Below, in pieces: positions 57,808-64,000 of a stretch of DNA of 64,000 nt. The notes beneath the pieces were generated by a model that saw only the letters and a list, made by a program, of their open reading frames with translations, had not been told where the DNA came from and made no database searches. How positions within the stretch are numbered: the first letter of the stretch is position 1; every line of letters starts with the position of its first letter. This DNA comes from Pontederia crassipes (taxonomy: Eukaryota > Streptophyta > Magnoliopsida > Commelinales > Pontederiaceae). The stretch is from assembly GCA_030549335.1 (NCBI GenBank), contig CM060194.1, positions 74,002,077 to 74,066,076 on the forward strand. The letters run 5' to 3'. Made by a program: the position numbers and the translations under genes.

Positions 57808-60476
57808 TTTCAACAATTAATTTCAAAACTTTAATCATCACAAGCAATTTATAAAATTTAATGTGCATCATTGGCAATTTATAATTATCAAAGAATATGG
57901 GACTCGAGCCCAAAAAGTTTCATCTCAAAACTATTACATCAACAAAACATATCGAATGCTTTCCAAAATTCATTAAGGGTCACAAGCCCTTATCCAATTT
58001 CATGATAGGGACTCGCCTATATCTAGTTTTATGATAGGGACTCGTCCATATCTTCTCGTCTATAAATCATGGAGCCTCCGCTCCCATCGACCAATTTAAA
58101 TCCACAAGAAATCATGACTCACAACCCAAAATTAGACGGCGTCAAAATAAATAAAATCATAATAGCCAGTTTAAAAGAATGATAAGTATCAAAAGAATAA
58201 CATTGACAGATACGCCCTTCACGAAATCTTACACACTATCCCTTTTGAATCAATACTCATTTCCAAACAACCATGCAATATATGTATTTCTTTCCTGTAA
58301 ACATTAAAAGAGAAAGGGGTGAGCATGGATTAAGCTCAGTGAGTTAAAACGACTACTTCAAGTATTAAAACCATCGCGAAATCAACATCTTTATTTTCAA
58401 GAAATATTTAAAATCCACTCCTCCTCAAAAAAAACTCATTCACATAATGATCATGCAAAATGAATGTCATGAGTGCACATGCATGGTGAAAATCATATAT
58501 ATAATATAAGTTGGGGAAACATCATCAAACACGGATATTCATACCACTCGTAAATCGAGTGCTTCTTCATACACCCCTCGTGGCACTATATCGTCATAAG
58601 GTGGTTGTTCTAATTCCGTCCCTCGTGTCACTATATCATCACGGGACGTTGAATCGCTCCTCGTATCACTATATCGACACAGAGCTTGTTTCTTTTCTTT
58701 TTCCATTTCATCCCTCGTGTCACTATATCGTCCCAGGATGATAGTTCTAATTTCACCCTTCTTGTCACTATATCGACACAGGGTGTTGAACCTGCTCCTT
58801 GTGTCACTATATCGACACAGAGCAAATCGAACCCAAACCAATCTACTCGGAGTTGGCCAATTCTCCGAGGTGAAAACATTCCGTCTTATGCGGGTTTTTA
58901 CATGAAATGCACATGATGCATGAATGCAATTTTCAAATAGAAATTTAGGATTGAGACCATCATATAAACTTTCCTTTCAAAAAAATCAATTATTCACTTC
59001 AATTTCACAAGAATAAACTTCGATGGATTTCTAAAATTCATAATAAAATGACACAAGTCATATGATGATGCACACATGAAGCATACAAATATATGAATAT
59101 GCATGAAAGAAACTATCACGAAAATCCATTCCACATCGGGTGGAATAATGTTGTCACTCCGAAGAATTTAGCAATTCATATCAATTGAGATAAGTTCCCT
59201 CACCTTGGATTCCTTAAATCTCAACTAACTTCCATCCGAATCTGTTCAAAGGGGATAAAAACTTATTACATTCATTTAAACTTTATTTAAGAACATAATC
59301 TTATCACTTAACACATTTATAACTTCTAGATATTATTTATCTTTTAATTCATTAATCACTTCATAATAATCCTTTCTAACGACATCTTGGTACCTAGAGT
59401 TATAATTTATAATTTTCTTGCCTAAGTTCATAATTAATGAACTATAACCATCAAATAAATTAATTTTCATAAATCGATCATCACTATAGATTTTTAGCAT
59501 TCTTACTGATAGGGGAAAATAAATCGCCAACTAATAGCACCCTACTCAAAGCTCATCGGACAACCACCTATCATGTCCAATTAAGTATATAATAATTCGG
59601 ATTAGACCCTATAACCAATTCTAATCAATTATGAAATTAAATCATATAAATAGTTTCGGTCACCAAACATATCCTTACCACAATAAACGAGGTCCTCTCG
59701 CTCTCTAAATCAAAATCATACCCGTCGAACGTCGAACGTCGCCTTCTTCATTAGTAGCATAATAAAATTAATTAAAAATCAGTTTCATATTTAAAATCAA
59801 ATTTATTGTGCATTTTCATTCGCTTACCAATACACATTGAGATCAAGTCATCGAAAATATCGCCTGACGACCGGAACTCAAAATTGACGAACCTACAAGT
59901 AATTTGTGATTAAAATTTTGACGGGCAGCAATCCAATATGTTTCTCTCTCGTGTGTACACCTACCAGGATGTCATGATAAGGTCAGTCGGAGCCCCCCAT
60001 CAGCTCGCCGAAAAAGTTCGCCGGAAAGTTCGTCGGAAAGCCTTAATTTCGGCCTCCTATGTGATTTGTAATAAAAACATAGTTAAAACCCCTCCAAATG
60101 ATTCTAATCCGGAATCATTGCCGACGGATTTTTCGCCCTCCTCTCATTTTTTCCTCACTGTGTCGTGTACAGTGCACCGATCATCTCATACCATATGTCA
60201 AAATGTTCATCTCCTCGCACTCTTTCCAACGATACCTCACATGCAAAAAACGAAGGTCGGATGGCGGAGATCCGGCGACCGGAAGGAGGCGACCGCTGCT
60301 AATTTTTCTTTTCCTCCCCGCGCACTGTAGCAGTCGGGCAAAACTAGGGAGAAGAAGAAGTGATCTTCTCTCTCCTCTTTTTGTCCACGTGGTTTTTTTT
60401 CCTGATTGCAAAAAGACCAAAATGCCCCCTCTTCAGAAAAGTATTTACACATTTTTTTATGTGACCGAACGTTACA

Positions 60477-60997
60477 AGGTGTCTTAATCATCGAATCATT
60501 ATTTTTTCAGGTGATCATTTTCTTTATTTTTATTATTTCTTTTATTCACATTTGAAATAATATATTTTCTTAATTTATCAATTAATAATGTTAAAATAAA
60601 ATCTAAATTATTAATCATTCTCGTGAGAACTATAACTCTACTCGCGAGGCTTGTCGCGATATTGGCGAGCGGAGGTGCAGGAGCATGCCGATCGCCCGAG
60701 GGTCGTCGCTGTGCGTCGCTGAGGTGTTGTGGATCTGAGCACGGGGATGTCCACTGCTTGGAGGATGTGTAGATCTGAGAGGGTCGGTCGGCAGTCGTGA
60801 GTGGGTTGGCTTCTTGAGTCAGCGGCGATGAGTCCACTTCGAGTGAGATCAGAGAGATCAACAACGGTGGGACGGGCGAGCTCGAAGGCGGCGGGGCAGA
60901 CGGCAGTTGTGTGAGAGATCGGTGGCAGGACTTCGTGGGGGGAGGTACGGGTGTCGCCAGCGGACCCATTCGAGTTGGGGGGACGCCCATATTCCCC
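60477..60997. other. Right-hand part of the split MULE
   Basis: After the retrotransposon come about 120 bp of AT-rich DNA and then the GC-rich subterminal block (60630-60990) ending in the MULE terminus. Open frames on the minus strand here (such as 60499-60990) read through repeats of CGATCTC and GAGCTCGCCCG type and are not supported as genes. Confidence 0.6.
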
Positions 60998-61006
60998 TTT
61001 ATACAT

Positions 61007-61259
61007 TCAATTAATTTAGGAAAATCGAACGGGTCGTTCAGTTGTGTACATATTAGGAAAACTTGTGCTTGTACATATTAGGAAAACTTGTGCTTATGGG
61101 TTATTTGTTTGTTCTCCAACATCCCTCGTATCAAACAAAGGCAGTTTAGGGAAACTGGTTAAACTTAATGAAATGATAATAAAATGAAATGAAATCAAAA
61201 TACTTGATTACATATGTATGTGCGTGTGTGTCACATATTAATAATAATAATTATCATTA
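61007..61259. other. Short intergenic with small duplication
   Basis: ACATATTAGGAAAACTTGTG occurs twice in tandem (61048-61067 and 61074-61093). Nothing else noted. Confidence 0.6.
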
Positions 61260-61840
61260 AAGTTTGTTTGGATAGAAGAATTTGAAGGGGTGTGGTGAAA
61301 TATGGAGAAATGAGATTAGTTAAATTATATTTAATTATATTTTTATTTAAGTTAAGAGGGGTGGGGTGAAATAGCTAAGTTATCCAAATATCACATTTTA
61401 ATTTTAGACCAAATTAATCACTCTTTTATTATCAAATAAAATTATTTATTTTCTTACAAAATTAAACCATCTCTTTATATATTGATAAATTATATTTTCT
61501 CTCATATGAATATATATTTTTAAAATAGATGAATAAAATAGTTCAAAAAATAAAGAATATAATAAAAACAGAAAAATAGGCAAAACAAAAAAAATAAAAG
61601 AGGAAAATAAATTAAGTGGTAAAGTAATAAATAGTTATTACTCATTAGATGTTATAAATAGATTATATATATAATAAAGAATAAAAATAACTTTTTAGTA
61701 AATAAAATTTTCATTTTTCATACCATTACTTTTTTTATAGTTTACTATTCAAACATAAACTTTTTTAATGACACCCTACACTTCACCATTCTATCTCTCA
61801 GTGCACATTCATTAATTGATTTTCAAACAGACCCTTAGGT
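61260..61840. mobile_element. AT-rich MITE-like element
   Basis: The left end, AGTTTGTTTGGATAGAAG, is followed by GGGGTGTGGTGAAAT. The right end on the minus strand, AAGGGTCTGTTTGAAAATC, is followed by GAATGGTGAAGTGTAGGGTG. The ends are imperfect inverted repeats of a common plant MITE style. No coding. Confidence 0.5.
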
Positions 61841-61849
61841 ACCATTTGG

Positions 61850-61982
61850 TTAGGAAATTTTTTAAAAAGGATAACAAATTTTATTTTAAAAAATATCATA
61901 TTTTAGTTATATTCTTATTCTATTTCTTGTTTAGTTAAAAAAATAAATTTAATATTTTTATAATATTTTTTTTACTATAAAT

Positions 61983-62056
<74 letters not shown>

Positions 62057-62215
62057 GTTAAATGATGTAAAATTAAAAAATATGAAAAAATAGAAAACAA
62101 GGAGAATATAATAAAAATATTCTTTATTTTGTACGAGAATGAGTGATTTTACATAATTCAAAATGATTTCATTGAAAACGAAATTTGATGACGTTATTCC
62201 TATTACACATTGCGT
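61850..62215 (+). mobile_element. AT-rich MITE-like element, copy 2
   Basis: This runs parallel to 4867-5290 (see that entry), in the same orientation. It carries an expanded (ATT)n microsatellite where copy 1 has only five or so ATT units. Confidence 0.5.
61985..62053. repeat. (ATT)n microsatellite, about 23 units
   Basis: An uninterrupted run of TAT/ATT triplets, likely polymorphic between individuals. Confidence 0.95.
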
Positions 62216-63952
62216 TTGAATGTATTCTCAAGAATATCCAAATATTCTCCCCTTTATCCACGAAACAATCCATGCCAAAGTCTAACTAGAATTCCACTCT
62301 CGTGGGATTTGAACTTTTGGGTTATGACAGGGGTTTATAATTCAAGAAATGATAACTGATTTTCTAGCCCTTGATTAGCTAGCGATGATGAAAAAGTGTG
62401 CCTAATACAATCAGCAAATGGGTAACCACAAATCTGGAAGATATGTAATATGGAATAACCTTTAGACTTATATATTATAGATACGAAAATATGTGTACAG
62501 TATTTCAATAATAATAATAATGCGCTTGTAATTTAATTGTATCATTCATACAGAAAAAAAATTACAGATATTTATTAACTTCAAAACAGAGCATTCACCT
62601 GCACTGCACACGAAATTTGGTGATTTGTGACCACAACATGGGATGGATGCCAACAACTGGACAACGAAATTTGAGACCATTTGGCCGGTCTGTGGCTTTT
62701 AATGCATCGTATTTGTCAAATAACACCTCGAATATAAAACGCATTTTTTCCTCTCTCGATATTTCTCTTGTCCTTGTGGTTTCAGCATATATAATTAAGA
62801 TAATGAAACTATGGACAAGGAGAATTTATTACTTGCCTGCTCACTTGGTGCGAGCTGCTGTCTGTCTCTCACCACATCTCCTTTTCAAAGCCGTGAAATG
62901 TGATGGCCATTCTTGCTGCAAGAAAGTTGATGGACCAATGCGATTAAATGCAAGCGGACGTCGGATATCTTGTTGTGTGACATGCACGCATCGTGCAATC
63001 CAACTCAAGATATATATTCTAACTTGTAAGATTTAGCAAGGATACTTTTATTGTTCTCTGTTATTGTTTTCTTTTTTATGACATTCTTAGTTCTACGTTA
63101 AATAATATGTTTTTATATATTACCAATGAACGAAGAATACGGAAACGAGCTGAAAAACAATAATTCGTAAATCATCTAAGCATACGGAAATGACAAGAAA
63201 AAAGTGACAATACTTCGGCCGTAGGAGAATAAGCCCCTTAATTTCACGATTTTATCAGCCTTAATTTCGAGATCTTAAACATGTGTAATGTGTACGTAAA
63301 CACACATGTATGTTTCAATGTTTGTATCTTTATTCCTAATCATGCATTTATAATAAGTCTAGAGACGGAGTCAGAATGAAATGTCGTGCAATTACACGAA
63401 TAAAAAATAATAATAAATTAATCCATTATAGTGAGGCCTAATCAACATTGCGTTTACCTAATGACAAAGTAAACTTAGCGCTAAATGTGAAAAAAAATGG
63501 TTGGAAACGAAGGTACGGTTTGTGGGGTTACACTGCGCAGTGATTAAGTATTTGAAGGATCGATGAACCCTAATACACCACACGAACACTAATTAGCATA
63601 ATACACGTCAATTACGCAAAAGACGCTGGAGGAACTAGGGACAGATTGGCTTAGACCTCTATAAAGGTTGGGAACGTGGGATTGAATTCTTCATTTATTT
63701 ACTTGTATCAACCCCTACCACTTCTAAAAGTAATCATAGCCTTAATAAGAAAACAACATTTGTGGCAGGGGTGCATCTTCATCCTCAAAAATCACCAACC
63801 AACGTAGGATAACAAATTTAGATTCTATATATGACGTCGGCAGAAGGGAAAGGTCGAATTGGATGATTCAACGTTCTAGACAGATCAATTGGAAGGTCCT
63901 TTGTAATGCCGATCGATAATTATACTACCAATTTATTTTGGGTTTTCAACAT
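62216..63952. other. Intergenic, no gene recognised
   Basis: A frame at 62617-63036 (139 codons from ATG, Cys-rich near the end) is open but resembles nothing I know and the composition is not gene-like. A TATA-like CTATAAAGG at 63658-63666 is followed by pyrimidine-rich sequence and could be the promoter of a gene to the right, but no start codon context supports it. Confidence 0.4.
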
Positions 63953-64000
63953 GGTTATTAAAATCGGACCGGACCAGCCGGTTCAATCACGAACCGGCAG
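63953..64000. repeat. CGGACCGGACC/CCGGTTC repeat at window edge
   Basis: The last bases resemble 24805-24960 (AATCGGACC, GAACCAGTTC), a dispersed repeat that continues beyond the window. Confidence 0.45.

Larger units (their letters stand above)
48851..60476 (-). mobile_element. Long-LTR, non-autonomous Ty3-type retrotransposon
   Basis: The right-hand LTR is 57593-60476 (2884 bp, TGTGGCATCC...GAACGTTACA). The left-hand LTR is 48851-53264, which is 2923 bp once the hAT insertion and its duplicate TSD are removed; its first base has changed (CGTGGCGTCC). Flanks AGATG (48846-48850) and AGGTG (60477-60481) fit a 5-bp duplication with one change. On the minus strand a primer site TGGTATCAGAGCTC (complement at 57574-57587) follows the right LTR. 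TTTTGAGGACGAAATTATTT precedes the other LTR, as at the 3' end of Ty3-type pol. The internal region (53265-57592), minus the LINE insertion, is about 3.6 kb with no gag or pol frame seen. It is inserted in the MULE. Confidence 0.87.
46453..60997. mobile_element. Mutator-like element, 9-bp TSD, split by a retrotransposon
   Basis: The left end is GAGGAATATGAGCGTCCC and the right end, on the minus strand, GGGGAATATGGGCGTCCC. The flanks have an exact 9-bp duplication TTTATACAT (46444-46452 and 60998-61006). The terminal match decays after about 30 bp, but GC-rich subterminal blocks of CCGATCTC(G/T)CACAC type occur on both sides. Without the inserted retrotransposon (48851-60476) and its one extra TSD copy the element would be about 2.9 kb. 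A TATA-like GGCTATAAAAAG (46611-46622) and CT tract (46635-46660) lie inside the left end. It resembles the Pack-MULE at 29554-33139 in structure and partly in sequence. No transposase was found. Confidence 0.82.

Noticed and set aside
62617..63036. 139-codon plus-strand frame with several Cys near the end
   Set aside because: No family resemblance, AT-rich composition and no supporting promoter or splice signals; kept only as a note in the intergenic entry.
1..64000. tRNA, rRNA or microRNA genes
   Set aside because: I found no tRNA A/B-box cloverleaf or rRNA sequence by eye. MicroRNA precursors cannot be told from the many transposon hairpins without small-RNA data.

Overview
This window is nuclear DNA from a flowering plant. 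The evidence is three intron-style plant genes (an F-box gene, an O-fucosyltransferase-family gene and a SHAQKYF-class MYB gene), GT/AG splice sites, and dense layers of plant transposons in AT-rich sequence. First exons are GC-rich, which is common in monocots but not decisive. I cannot name the species.

Layout. Positions 1-6600 hold a possible kinase exon scrap at the left edge, a foldback repeat, and a solo LTR inserted in a MITE-like element. Positions 6600-18160 are the gene island: an intronless F-box gene (+), a two-exon O-fucosyltransferase-like gene (-) and a three-exon MYBS3/KUA1-like repressor gene (-) with a LINE scrap in its second intron. An LTR begins about 400 bp upstream of the MYB start codon, at 18161. 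From there to the right edge I find no intact gene.

Repeat region. 18161-21595 is an LTR with a foldback element inside it. 21596-23490 is a decayed L1-type LINE. 25332 onward has one CACTA end. 29554-33139 is a Mutator-like element that carries a recognisable laccase C-terminal fragment (Pack-MULE) and is split by a large palindromic element with its own 9-bp target duplication. 37116-45671 is an LTR retrotransposon (TSD TAATA) with apparently non-coding internal sequence. 46453-60997 is a second Mutator-like element (9-bp TSD TTTATACAT) containing a long-LTR retrotransposon, which in turn contains a hAT element (8-bp TSD) in one LTR and an RTE-type LINE (17-bp TSD) in its interior. 61260-62215 holds further MITEs.

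The strongest results are the target-site duplications, which can be read directly and give a relative insertion order, and the laccase fragment with an internal tandem duplication. I found no clearly new biochemical system. The unusual material is transposon architecture: palindromic Mutator-like elements, a gene-capturing Mutator-like element, and LTRs that each carry their own array of short GC-rich dyad motifs. All splice models and transposon family names come from reading the sequence by eye.
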